A DNA stretch of 17,715 nucleotides from Rhizobacter sp. (GTDB taxonomy: Bacteria > Pseudomonadota > Gammaproteobacteria > Burkholderiales > Burkholderiaceae_C), in the NCBI GenBank assembly GCA_014380155.1, contig JACMKJ010000284.1, positions 1 to 17,715 of the forward strand, in the 5' to 3' direction. Under the pieces are notes generated by a model. It had not been told where the DNA came from. It saw nothing but the letters and a program-made list of their open reading frames with translations, and ran no database searches. The position numbers and the translations under genes are program-made. Of this stretch, positions 1-7,911 are shown in pieces. Each line of letters opens with the position of its first letter. Position 1 is the first letter of the stretch.

Positions 1-3
1 CCA

Positions 4-2396
4 TCACACGCCCAGCGCCGCGTTGGCCTGGGCCAACGGCGAAGCGCCCGCCGCTTGCGCAACCTCGAGCGCGAGCGCGCGGCCGCAGCGCAAGCGGCGG
101 GCGCGCGCTCGCGCTCGAGGTTGCGCTCGAGCTGCTGCTTGGCCGCGCGGTACTGCTTGGGCCAGCCCACTTCGAGATAGCCGATGCGGGCCGCTTCGGT
201 CAGCGTCCAGGCCGGGTTGGCGAGGTGCGGGCGCGCCACGGCGCACAGGTCGGCTCGGCCCGCGGCCACGATGCTGTTCACATGGTCGGCCTCCGAGATC
301 GCACCCACTGCCATGGTGGCGATGCCGGCCTCGTTGCGGATGCGGTCGGCAAAGGGCGTCTGGAACATGCGCCCGTACACCGGCCGCTCTTTCTTGCTGA
401 CCTGGCCCGAGGAGCAATCGATCATGTCGGCACCCGCGGCCTTGAAAGCACGGGCGATCTCCACCGCGTCGTCGGGCGTGACGCCGCCGTCGACCCAGTC
501 GTGCGCCGAGATGCGCACCGACATCGGCAGCTGCTGCGGCCACGCTTCGCGCATGGCGCTAAACACCTCCAGCGGGTAGCGCAGGCGCTTGGCCAGCGAG
601 CCGCCGTAGTCGTCGGTGCGTTGGTTGGTCAGCGGCGAGATGAACGACGACAGCAGGTAGCCGTGCGCGCAGTGCAGCTCCAGCCAGTCGAAGCCCGCCT
701 CGGCGGCCCAGCGGGTGGCGCGCAAGAAGTCGTCGCGCACACGTTCCATCTCGGTCCGCGTCATCGCGTGCGACCAGTCGCTGGTGCCGTCGAGGTACTG
801 CTGCGGAGAGGCCGACACCAGGCGCCAGTTGCCCTGCGCCAGCGGCTGATCGGTGCCGCCGTCCCAGGGCACGCAGGTCGCGCCCTTGGCACCGGCGTGG
901 CCGAGCTGCAGGCCGATCTTGGCGTCGCTGTTCGTGTGCACGAAGTCGACGATGCGTTTCCATCCGTCACGCTGCGCGGTGTTCCACAGGCCAGGGCAAG
1001 CCGGTGTGATGCGGGCCTCGGGCGAAGGGCAGGTCATCTCGGCCATCACCAGGCCGGCACCACCCATGGCGCGAGCGCCCAGGTGAGTGAGGTGGTAGTC
1101 GGCCGGCAACCCGTCGACGCAGGAGTACTGCGCCATCGGCGACACCACCACGCGGTTCTTCAGCGTGGTGCCGCGCAGCGTGAAGGGCACGAACATCGGC
1201 GGGATGGCGCCGTGGCCGAGTTGGCGCGGCGCGCCGGCGCGCTCTGCGATCCAGTCTTCGTAGTTCTCCACGTAGCCCTTGTCACGCAGGCGCAGGTTCT
1301 CGTGGCTGATACGCTGGCTGCGCGTGAGCAGCGAGTAGGCAAATTGCTGGGGCGGCAGTTGCGCATAGCGGTCGACATGCTCGAACCATTCGGTCGAGTT
1401 GCGCGCCGCGTTCTGGATGCGCAGCACGGCCACGCTGCGCTCGGCTTCGTAGCGCGCCAGTGCGTCAGGCAGGCCGCTTGATTCGCCGATGCAGCGCGCC
1501 AGCTCGATCGCGTCTTCGAGCGCGAGCTTGGTGCCCGAGCCGATCGAGAAATGCGCCGTGTGCGCCGCGTCGCCCATCAGCACCACCGGCGCACGGCCGT
1601 TGTGGTGCACCCAGCGCTCGCACACCACCCGCGGAAAGCGGATCCACTGCGCCGAGCCGCGCAGGTGGCTGGCGTTGGAGACGAGTGGGTGGCCGTCGAG
1701 GTATTTGCCAAAGAGCTTCTCGCAGAAGTGGATGGCTTCTTCTTTCTCCATCGTGGCCAGGCCGGCCGCCGCCCACACCGGCTCGGGCGCCTCGACGATG
1801 AAGGTCGACATCTCGTCGTCAAAGCGATAGGCGTGCGCCTGGAACCAACCCCATTCGGTTTTCTCGAAGGCGAAGGTGAAAGCCTCGAAGAGCTTGGTGG
1901 TGCCGAGCCAGACGAAGCGGCACAGGCGGGTGTCGATGTCGGGGCGGTAGGTGGCGGCGTATTTGCTGCGGATGCGGCTGTTGAGGCCGTCGCTTGCGAT
2001 CAGCAGGTCAGCATCGGCGTAGTCTTCGTCGCTCTGCACGTCGGTCTCGAAGACGAGCTTCACGCCAAGCTGCTCGCAGCGCTGCTGAAGGATGTTGAGC
2101 AGCCGCTTGCGCCCGATGCCGCAAAAGCCGTGGCCACCGGAGCGCACGGTCTCGCCCTGGAAGTGCACCTCGATGTCGTCCCAGTGGTTGAACGCATCGA
2201 GGATCTGCGTGGCCGTCACCGGGTCGGCGGCCTGCAGGTTGCCGAGCGTCTGGTCGGAAAACACCACGCCCCAGCCGAAGGTGTCGTAGGGGCGGTTGCG
2301 TTCGACCACGGTGATGTCGTGCGACACATCCTGCTGCTTCATCAGCAACGCGAAATACAGGCCCGAAGGGCCGCCACCGATGCAGACGATCTTCAT
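4..2396 (-). CDS. abmA: 2-aminobenzoyl-CoA monooxygenase/reductase (salicylyl-CoA 5-hydroxylase-like), 3' end apparently frameshifted
   Basis: Two-domain flavoenzyme of the aerobic anthranilate pathway. In Azoarcus evansii the family converts 2-aminobenzoyl-CoA to 2-amino-5-oxocyclohexenecarbonyl-CoA with O2 and NADH. Residues 1-390 are an FAD aromatic hydroxylase with the dinucleotide motif GGGPSG at 7-12 and GDAAHTAHFSIGSG in the middle. From about residue 400 (PMFVPFTLRGTTLKNRVV) an Old Yellow Enzyme-like domain follows, with LQLGHAGAKG, ELHCAHGYLLSSFISPL and NQRTDDYGGS. The ATG at 2396 overlaps the abmG stop as ATGA, so the two are translationally coupled. The frame is open to about position 100 (WPKQYRAAKQQLERNLERERA). 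It then becomes Arg-rich and reaches the window edge without a stop. The next frame instead gives a plausible C-terminus (LALEVAQAAGASPLAQANAALGV) and TGA at 4-6. The switch falls in a 25-bp perfect inverted repeat. Total length, about 797 codons, suits the family. A salicylyl-CoA substrate is possible but less likely beside abmG. Confidence 0.85.
57..126. repeat. 25-bp perfect inverted repeat inside the 3' end of abmA
   Basis: Bases 57-81 and 102-126 are perfect reverse complements (the arm begins GCGCAACCTCGAGCGCGAGC), separated by a 20-nt GC-rich loop. The repeat lies exactly where the reading frame of the monooxygenase/reductase appears to switch. It is followed by the proposed stop at 4-6, so it could also act as an mRNA 3'-end hairpin, but it has no T-tract. 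Seen directly in the sequence; its meaning is inference. Confidence 0.85.
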
Positions 2397-4042
2397 GGCT
2401 TGGGTTTCTCTGTCAGGGCGTCTCGCAGCCTGAAGCGCTGCAGCTTGCCGGTGGCCGTGCGCGGCAGCTCGGGCCGGAACTCGATGGCGCGCGGGTACTT
2501 GTAGGGCGCGATGGTGGCCTTGACGAAGTCTTGCAGCGTGCGCACCAGCGCGTCTTCACTCGCCTGCCCCGGTTTCAGGACGACGAAGGCCTTGACGATC
2601 TGGCCGCGCTCGCTGTCAGGCACGCCGATCACCGCGCATTCGGCCACCGCGGGGTGGGCCATCAAGGCTTCTTCCACTTCGGGCGCGCCGATGTTGTAGC
2701 CGGCCGAGACGATCATGTCGTCGGTGCGCGACTGGTAGTGGAAGTAGCCGTCGGCGTCCATCAAATAGGCGTCGCCGGTGTAGTTCCAGCCGTCTTTCAC
2801 GTACTGGCGCTGGCGCTCGTCGTCGAGGTAGCGGCAGCCGGTGGGACCTTTGACGGCCAGCTTGCCGATGGTGCCGACCGGCGCCGGGCGGCCGTCGTCG
2901 CCCATCACGCAGGCCTGGTAGCCGGGCACCACCACGCCGGTGGCGCCTGGGCGCGCGTGCTGCTCGTCGGCCGAGATGAAGATGTGCAGCATCTCGGTGG
3001 CGCCGATGCCGTCGATGAGCTCGATGCCGGTGCTGTCTTTCCACAGCGTGCGGGTGGAGGCGGGCAACACCTCGCCGGCCGACACGCACTTGCGCAGCGG
3101 GCCGCCGTGGGCAACGCCCAGGCGCATGGCCTGCGCCTGCGCGGCCATCGCGCGGTAGGAGGTGGGGGATGTGAAGAGCACGTTGGCTGCATGCTGCTGG
3201 ATGGCATCGAGCAAGGCCGGCGGGTTGGCCTTCTCGAGCAGCAGCGCCGAGGCGCCGATGCTCATCGGGAACAGCACCAGCCCGCCCAGCCCGTAAGTGA
3301 AGGCCAGCGGCGGGCTGCCGACGAAGAGGTCGTCGGCGCTGGCGCGCAGCACGTGCGGCGGCCAGCAGGCGCAGGCGGCGAGCACGTCGCGATGAAAGTG
3401 CATGGTGGCCTTGGGCAGGCCGGTGGTGCCCGAGGTGAAGGCCAGCATGCAGGTGTCTTCGGCGGCGGTGGGCACCGGGTTGAAGCTGGCGCTGTGGCGC
3501 TGCATGGCAGCGTCGAGGCTGTGAGGTCCGACCGAGCCGTAACAACGCAGTTCGCGCAGCGTGCCACTCGTCGAGCGGGCGAGGGTCAGTTCTTCGTCCA
3601 GCGTGGCATCACACAGCGCGTGGCTGATCTCGGCCTTGGCGATGACCTGCCCCAATTCCTTGGCGCGCAGCAGCGGCATGGTGCCCACCGCAACCCCGCC
3701 GGCGCGCACCACCGCGAACCAGCAGGCAACCAGCATGGCGTTGTTGGGTGCGCGCAGCAGCACGCGATTGCCCGGCACCAGGCCCATCTCGTGCGTGAGC
3801 ACGTTGGCGATGCGGTTCGATTGCGCCAGCAGCTCGGCATACGTCCAGACCAGCCCACCCGGCTCGCGCAGGCAGATGCGGTCGCCCCGGCCCGACGCGA
3901 CAGCCCGGTCGAGCAGCTCTGCGCCACAGTTCACACGCTCCGGGAAACGCAGCGCGTCAGACTCGAACAGGAACTCCGGCCACTGCTCCCGCGGTGGCAG
4001 CCGATCACGCGCAAAGGTGTCGATGTGGGCAGTGAACGACAT
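2393..4042 (-). CDS. abmG: 2-aminobenzoate (anthranilate)-CoA ligase
   Basis: 549-aa cytoplasmic adenylate-forming ligase, predicted to make 2-aminobenzoyl-CoA from anthranilate, ATP and CoA, the entry step for the downstream monooxygenase/reductase. Motifs seen: phosphate loop TSGTTGLPK at 203-211, IDGIGATEMLHIF at 343-355, YTGD at 421-424, the hinge SRTDDMIVSAGYNIG at 438-452 and catalytic Lys533 in RTATGKLQRFRLR. The benzoate-type signature (GATEMLHIF; 'FTYGLGG' in the acid-binding region) places it with benzoate and 2-aminobenzoate ligases rather than fatty acyl ligases. The start at 4042 is supported by GAGGTGAC ten bases upstream, which overlaps the marR stop. The stop overlaps the abmA start (ATGA). 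The substrate is assigned mainly from the neighbour abmA; benzoate or salicylate are alternatives. The symbol follows the A. evansii naming as I recall it. Confidence 0.85.
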   Translation of the reverse strand: MSFTAHIDTFARDRLPPREQWPEFLFESDALRFPERVNCGAELLDRAVASGRGDRICLREPGGLVWTYAELLAQSNRIANVLTHEMGLVPGNRVLLRAPNNAMLVACWFAVVRAGGVAVGTMPLLRAKELGQVIAKAEISHALCDATLDEELTLARSTSGTLRELRCYGSVGPHSLDAAMQRHSASFNPVPTAAEDTCMLAFTSGTTGLPKATMHFHRDVLAACACWPPHVLRASADDLFVGSPPLAFTYGLGGLVLFPMSIGASALLLEKANPPALLDAIQQHAANVLFTSPTSYRAMAAQAQAMRLGVAHGGPLRKCVSAGEVLPASTRTLWKDSTGIELIDGIGATEMLHIFISADEQHARPGATGVVVPGYQACVMGDDGRPAPVGTIGKLAVKGPTGCRYLDDERQRQYVKDGWNYTGDAYLMDADGYFHYQSRTDDMIVSAGYNIGAPEVEEALMAHPAVAECAVIGVPDSERGQIVKAFVVLKPGQASEDALVRTLQDFVKATIAPYKYPRAIEFRPELPRTATGKLQRFRLRDALTEKPKP

Positions 4043-4056
4043 GGCCTGGTGTCACC

Positions 4057-4614
4057 TCAGCGAGCCCGGCGCTTCGAGGCAGCCGTCTTGGCCGGGAGTG
4101 CGCCCCCCGTGGCCGGTTGAAGCAGCAACGCGCGCAGGCGCCCGAGCTGGGCATACAGCGCTTCCTTGTGCGCCAGGCTCAGGCCAGCGAACAGTTCAGC
4201 CAGCCACGTTTCGTGTTCACCGGCCATGGCAGCGAACCGGCTGCGCCCCAGGCGTGTGAGCCGCACGCGGAAGGAACGCCCGTCGTCGGGATCGTCGCTG
4301 CGCTCCACCCAGCCGTCGGCCACCAGTTGGTCGGTGAGGCCGGTCACGTTGCCGCCCGACACCATCATGTAGCTCGACAGGGTGTTCATGCGAAGACCCT
4401 CAGGGTGCCGGTCGAGCTGCGCCAGGTAATCGAAGCGCGGCAGTGTGGTGTCGAAGCGTGTGCGCAGCCGCGAGCGGATCTCTTGTTCGATCTGCGTGGT
4501 GCAGGCGAGAAGCCGCAGCCAGACGCGGGTGTCGAGGTGATCGTCTTCCGCGGCCCGGCCTTCGAAGCCGATGCGGCTGTCGTGCGAGTCGGGCAGGCCA
4601 TGCGCTGAATGCAT
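4057..4614 (-). CDS. MarR-family transcriptional regulator of the anthranilate genes
   Basis: 185-aa winged-helix regulator. The N-terminal 25 residues are polar and probably flexible. The dimerisation helix follows (TRVWLRLLACTTQIEQEIRSRL, about 29-50). The winged helix spans about 55-120, with recognition helix near 85-98 (VSGGNVTGLTDQLVADG) and the wing ERSDDPDDGRSFRVRLT carrying the typical D-x-R-S. The C-terminus is a basic tail (KTAASKRRAR). It is the first gene of a marR-abmG-abmA unit, 14 bp from abmG, so it probably autoregulates and controls the ligase and oxygenase. Relatives in aromatic catabolism often respond to the CoA thioester; here 2-aminobenzoyl-CoA would be the inferred ligand. 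No Shine-Dalgarno sequence precedes the ATG, and the promoter suggests a leaderless or nearly leaderless message. Confidence 0.88.
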   Translation of the reverse strand: MHSAHGLPDSHDSRIGFEGRAAEDDHLDTRVWLRLLACTTQIEQEIRSRLRTRFDTTLPRFDYLAQLDRHPEGLRMNTLSSYMMVSGGNVTGLTDQLVADGWVERSDDPDDGRSFRVRLTRLGRSRFAAMAGEHETWLAELFAGLSLAHKEALYAQLGRLRALLLQPATGGALPAKTAASKRRAR

Positions 4615-4621
4615 GACAATT

Positions 4622-4649
4622 AGTTTAGGTTTAAAGCTTTAAATGTCAA
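4622..4649 (-). promoter_or_regulatory. marR-abmGA promoter with palindromic operator
   Basis: Read on the minus strand, TTGACA (4649-4644) is followed after 16 bp by TAAACT (4627-4622, 4 of 6 to the -10 consensus). The spacer contains a perfect 14-bp palindrome TTTAAAGCTTTAAA (4630-4643). This AT-rich island is conspicuous in a GC-rich region. A MarR dimer on the palindrome would block RNA polymerase. The start site would fall around 4615-4616, directly at the ATG at 4614. Motifs are seen; function is inferred. Confidence 0.65.
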
Positions 4650-4657
4650 GCAAATGA

Positions 4658-5251
4658 TCACCCCGCACGCGTCGTGTCGGGCCGCAGCACCAGGGCCTCG
4701 ACCAACTCGCCTCGCTCCCGTCGCTGGGCCACGCTGCCCTGTCGCCCGAGCAGCGATTCGCCGACCTCCCACGCGTAGAGCGCGAAGCCCCGCGACCGCG
4801 CCTGCGCGATGGAGAAGCCGAGCGCGGAGAAACATTGCGCGATGTAGGCGATGCGGCGCGCGTCCACCTCGTCCACCGCATGCTGCGCATTGCGATCACG
4901 CCGCGCCCAGGCGCGAATGGCGAGCTCGATGCCGGCCGCACGCTCTGCTGCACGGCCACGGAACGGCAGCGAGATCAGCTCGCGCACCAACATGCGCGGG
5001 TTGGTGGTCTGGTGCTCGAAGCGCTGGATCAGCAGTTCGGTCGCCCTGTCACGCCACTGCGTGAGCAAGGCCTGCAGCAAACCATCGCGGTCACGAAAGT
5101 GCCAATAGAAGCTGCCGCGCGTTACGCCCAGCTGCTTGGCGACCACATCGACGCGCACGCTGTCGATGCCCTTGTCCACCAGCAGCGCGGTCGCAGCCTC
5201 GACCCAATGCTCGGGCGTGAGCGTGTTCCGGAAGGCAGACACAGGGGCCAT
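4658..5251 (-). CDS. TetR/AcrR-family transcriptional regulator
   Basis: 197-aa regulator from the ATG at 5251. The N-terminal helix-turn-helix is clear: TPEHWVEAATALLVDKGIDSVRVDVVAKQLGVTRGSFYWHF at 12-52, with the typical V-T-R-G-S-F-Y-W-H-F end. The rest is an all-helical ligand and dimer domain with no recognisable ligand signature. The frame is open further upstream (an ATG at 5311 would add 20 residues, and it reads back to 5551). Those extensions show no TetR character and would overlap the divergent promoter, so 5251 is preferred although its Shine-Dalgarno is weak. It is divergent from the feruloyl-CoA-synthetase-like gene, so that gene is its likely target. It lies 43 bp upstream of marR on the same strand, and partial readthrough into marR is possible. 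Confidence 0.85.
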   Translation of the reverse strand: MAPVSAFRNTLTPEHWVEAATALLVDKGIDSVRVDVVAKQLGVTRGSFYWHFRDRDGLLQALLTQWRDRATELLIQRFEHQTTNPRMLVRELISLPFRGRAAERAAGIELAIRAWARRDRNAQHAVDEVDARRIAYIAQCFSALGFSIAQARSRGFALYAWEVGESLLGRQGSVAQRRERGELVEALVLRPDTTRAG

Positions 5252-5324
5252 GGCCTGGGCTTGAAGTGAAGACGGCCACAGGATGCCACCATACAGGCCT
5301 GCACGGTGCATGGTGTAAACACCC

Positions 5325-5377
5325 TTGCCTGCTGAATTCGGAAAGCTAGCATGCCTTCCATACAGACATGTATGGAA
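5325..5377 (+). promoter_or_regulatory. Promoter of the acyl-CoA synthetase with putative TetR operator
   Basis: A possible promoter is TTGCCT (5325-5330), 16 bp, TAGCAT (5347-5352). Just downstream lies a perfect inverted repeat TTCCATACA-GACA-TGTATGGAA (5356-5377; 9-bp arms, 4-bp centre), resembling TetR-family operators. It would overlap the transcription start. A second copy of the half-site, CCATACAG, occurs at 5289-5296 on the tetR side, 70 bp away. The regulator assignment is inferred from divergence. Confidence 0.6.
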
Positions 5378-5384
5378 AACCGAG

Positions 5385-7190
5385 ATGAGCCCCGCCTTCT
5401 TCAACGACCCGCGTCGCCTGGCCCCACCCGAGGTGCTGAGCACGGCGCTCCAGGGCGGAGGTTTCATCCTGCGTTCGCCGCAGCCTCTGGCGCCCCACGC
5501 CCGGTGCGTTGGCGAGTGGGTGCAGCACTGGGCCGAGCACTCCCCCGACACACCCGCACTGGCCGAACGCGCAGCCGGCGACGGCTGGCGCGCGCTGAGC
5601 TACCGAGCGTTGCGACACGCGGTGGGGTCGGTTGCACAAAGCTTGCTCGACATGAAGCTCGCGCCGGCTGCGCCGGTCGTGATCCTGTCCGACAACTCGG
5701 TCGACCATGCGGTGCTGATGCTGGCGGCCCTGCACGTCGGCAGGCCGGTGTGCACCGTGTCGAGCGCCTACAGCCGCGCGGCGCGCGACTTCGCCAAGAT
5801 CCACGGCATCCTGGCCACCTTGCGGCCGGGCCTGGTGTATGCCTCCGATGCGCACACCTACGGCCCCGCACTCGCAGGTATCGACCTCGGCGAGGCGCCA
5901 GTCGTCTTCAGCCAGGGCGCCGAGGCGGTGGCCGGTGCCACACCGTTCTCGTCGATGCTGGCCACACCGGAAGGGCCCGGCGTGATCGAGGCGTATCTGG
6001 CAATCCGCCCCGACGACCATGCCAAATACTTGCTGACCTCCGGCTCGACCGGCCAACCCAAGGTGGTGATCAACACGCACCGCATGTTGTGCGCCAACCA
6101 GCAGCAGATGGCCCAGACCTGGCGCTTTCTCGCCGATGAGAAGCCGGTGATCCTCGACTGGCTTCCCTGGAGCCACACCTTCGGCGGCAACCACAACCTG
6201 AACCTCGTGCTGCGCAACGGCGGCACGCTCTACATCGACGACGGCCGCCCCGCGCCCGGGCTGGTCGAGAAGACCCTGCGCAACCTGCGCGAGGTGCGGC
6301 CCACGCTGTACTTCAACGTGCCACGAGGCTTCGACATGCTGCTGCCCGCGCTCGAGAGCGATGCCGATCTGGCGCGCGCCATCTTCTCGCGCCTGCGCCT
6401 GGCCTTCTACGCCGGAGCGGCGCTGCCACAGGCCTCATGGGACCGCCTGCAGGCCGTCGCCGCCACGGTGCGAGACGAGCCGCTGTGGTTCACCACCTCG
6501 TGGGGTGCGACCGAAACCGCGCCCGCCGTCACCAGCGCGCACTGGCAGCTCGACCGCGCCGGCGTGATCGGTTTGCCGCTGCCCGGCGTCGAACTGAAGT
6601 TCGTGCCCAACGGCGAGAAGCTCGAGATGCGGGTGCGTGGGGTCACGGTGTTCCCCGGCTATCGCGATTCGCCCGAGCAGACGCACGCTGCCTTCGACGA
6701 AGACGGCTTCTACCGCATCGGCGACGCCGGCTTCCTGGCCGACCCGGCGCGGCCCGCCGCGGGTGTGGTCTTCAACGGCCGTGTCGCCGAAGACTTCAAG
6801 CTCAGCACCGGCACCTGGGTCTCGGTCGGCACGCTGCGCGTGCGGCTGCTGTCTGCGCTGGCACCGCTCGCACAAGACGCCGTCATCACCGGCCACGACC
6901 GCGACGAAGTGGGCGCCCTGCTCTTCCCGAGCGCCCAGGCTCAGGCCATGAGCGCTTCTGAGCGCGACGCTCGCGCGGCTACCGCACTGCGCCTGCTGCA
7001 GACCGAAGGGGGCGGCTCGTCGCAGAGCCCGAAGCGGGTGATGTGGTTGACCGAAGCGCCGAACGCCGAGGCAGGCGAGATCACCGACAAGGGCTACCTC
7101 AACCAGCGCGCGGTGCTGCTGCGCCGAGCCGCTGACGTGCAGGCGCTGTACTCGGTGCCGCCCGATGCTGGCATCGTCATGGGCCGCTGA
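5385..7190 (+). CDS. Feruloyl-CoA synthetase-like AMP-dependent acyl-CoA ligase
   Basis: 601-aa adenylate-forming ligase. Motifs: phosphate loop LTSGSTGQPK at 217-226, then VVINTHRMLCANQQQM, DWLPWSHTFGGNHN at 258-271, the TSWGATETAPAV adenine-binding region at 371-382, FYRIGDAGF at 442-450 and a C-terminal EITDKGYLNQRAVL with the likely catalytic Lys569. This set is typical of feruloyl-CoA synthases, about 600-630 aa, which activate ferulate and other hydroxycinnamates. The start at 5385 (MSPAFFNDPRRL) is preferred to an upstream in-frame start at 5325, which would lie within the promoter and operator. No enoyl-CoA hydratase/aldolase or vanillin dehydrogenase is in the window, so the real substrate is open: a hydroxycinnamate, or another aryl acid. 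Its stop is only 3 bp from the convergent livF stop. Confidence 0.8.
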   Translation: MSPAFFNDPRRLAPPEVLSTALQGGGFILRSPQPLAPHARCVGEWVQHWAEHSPDTPALAERAAGDGWRALSYRALRHAVGSVAQSLLDMKLAPAAPVVILSDNSVDHAVLMLAALHVGRPVCTVSSAYSRAARDFAKIHGILATLRPGLVYASDAHTYGPALAGIDLGEAPVVFSQGAEAVAGATPFSSMLATPEGPGVIEAYLAIRPDDHAKYLLTSGSTGQPKVVINTHRMLCANQQQMAQTWRFLADEKPVILDWLPWSHTFGGNHNLNLVLRNGGTLYIDDGRPAPGLVEKTLRNLREVRPTLYFNVPRGFDMLLPALESDADLARAIFSRLRLAFYAGAALPQASWDRLQAVAATVRDEPLWFTTSWGATETAPAVTSAHWQLDRAGVIGLPLPGVELKFVPNGEKLEMRVRGVTVFPGYRDSPEQTHAAFDEDGFYRIGDAGFLADPARPAAGVVFNGRVAEDFKLSTGTWVSVGTLRVRLLSALAPLAQDAVITGHDRDEVGALLFPSAQAQAMSASERDARAATALRLLQTEGGGSSQSPKRVMWLTEAPNAEAGEITDKGYLNQRAVLLRRAADVQALYSVPPDAGIVMGR

Positions 7191-7193
7191 GGC

Positions 7194-7910
7194 TCAGACC
7201 CCGAGCAGGGTGTGGAGCTGGCCCGCATCGCGCCCCAGCTCGGCAGAGCCGGCGTCCAGCACGACGCGCCCCTTCTGCAGCACCACACACCGATCGGTGT
7301 GCATGAGCACCGAGCGGAAGTTGCGGTCCACCACCAGCGAGGCCATCCCACTCGCACGGATGATGCCGATGATCCGCCAGATCTCGGCAACGATCAGCGG
7401 CGCCAGGCCTTCGGTGGCCTCGTCGAGCACGATCAGGTCAGGGTGGGTCATCAGCGCACGGCCGATGGAGACCATCTGTTGTTCACCACCCGACAACTGC
7501 CCGCCCTGGCTGTTGATGCGCTCGGCCAAACGGGGAAAGGTTTCGAGCACCCGCTCCAGGGTCCAGTCGCACTGTCCCATGAGGCCCGGCCGCGCGGCCA
7601 TGATCAGGTTTTCGCGCACCGACAGGTTCGGGAACACGCCGCGCCCCTCCGGCACGTAGCCGATGCCAAGCCGCACGATGCGGTCAGGCGTTTCGCGCGA
7701 GACCTCGCGGCCCGTCACCTTCACGCTGCCGCTGCTGGCACGCACCAGGCCGAGGATCGTGCGGATGAGCGTCGTCTTGCCCATGCCGTTGCGCCCGAGC
7801 AGGCCCACGGCCTCGCCCCGGGCCACCGAGAACGACACGCCATGCAGGATGTGGCTCTGCCCGTAGTGCGTGTGAAGCTCGCGGGTCTCGATCATGGCGT
7901 CGGTGCTCAT
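7194..7910 (-). CDS. livF: ABC transporter ATP-binding protein, LivF type
   Basis: 238-aa ATPase of the branched-chain amino acid (HAAT) transporter class; one of two ATPases energising uptake, at the inner face of the membrane. Walker A is GRNGMGKTT at 39-47, the signature QLSGGEQQM at 138-146 and Walker B LIVLDEATEGLAP at 159-171. The switch region reads VVDRNFRS, with no H-loop histidine, a position where LivF proteins normally differ from LivG. The start at 7910 (MSTDAMIETRELHTHYG) is chosen because the longer frame back to 7976 is the antisense of livG coding. It is the last gene of the bclA-to-livF operon, 1 bp after the livG stop, and meets the plus-strand synthetase tail to tail with no room for an ordinary terminator. 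Confidence 0.93.
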   Translation of the reverse strand: MSTDAMIETRELHTHYGQSHILHGVSFSVARGEAVGLLGRNGMGKTTLIRTILGLVRASSGSVKVTGREVSRETPDRIVRLGIGYVPEGRGVFPNLSVRENLIMAARPGLMGQCDWTLERVLETFPRLAERINSQGGQLSGGEQQMVSIGRALMTHPDLIVLDEATEGLAPLIVAEIWRIIGIIRASGMASLVVDRNFRSVLMHTDRCVVLQKGRVVLDAGSAELGRDAGQLHTLLGV

Positions 7911-7911
7911 G

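Noticed and set aside
225..1481. 418-aa plus-strand open frame across abmA
   Set aside because: His/Arg/Gly/Ala-rich product with no motif. It is the antisense of the well-supported minus-strand monooxygenase/reductase, as expected in GC-rich coding DNA.
4..2396. Two separate genes, a hydroxylase and an Old Yellow Enzyme
   Set aside because: One uninterrupted frame covers both domains across the junction near residue 390-400, matching the known fused family.
2531..4120. 529-aa plus-strand open frame across abmG and marR
   Set aside because: Antisense shadow: it covers a ligase with every expected motif on the minus strand, has low complexity and crosses a gene boundary.
5252..5551. Longer start for the TetR gene (open back to 5551)
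   Set aside because: The extension lies over the divergent promoter and the start of the acyl-CoA synthetase and adds no TetR-like sequence. ATG 5251 gives a normal-length protein.
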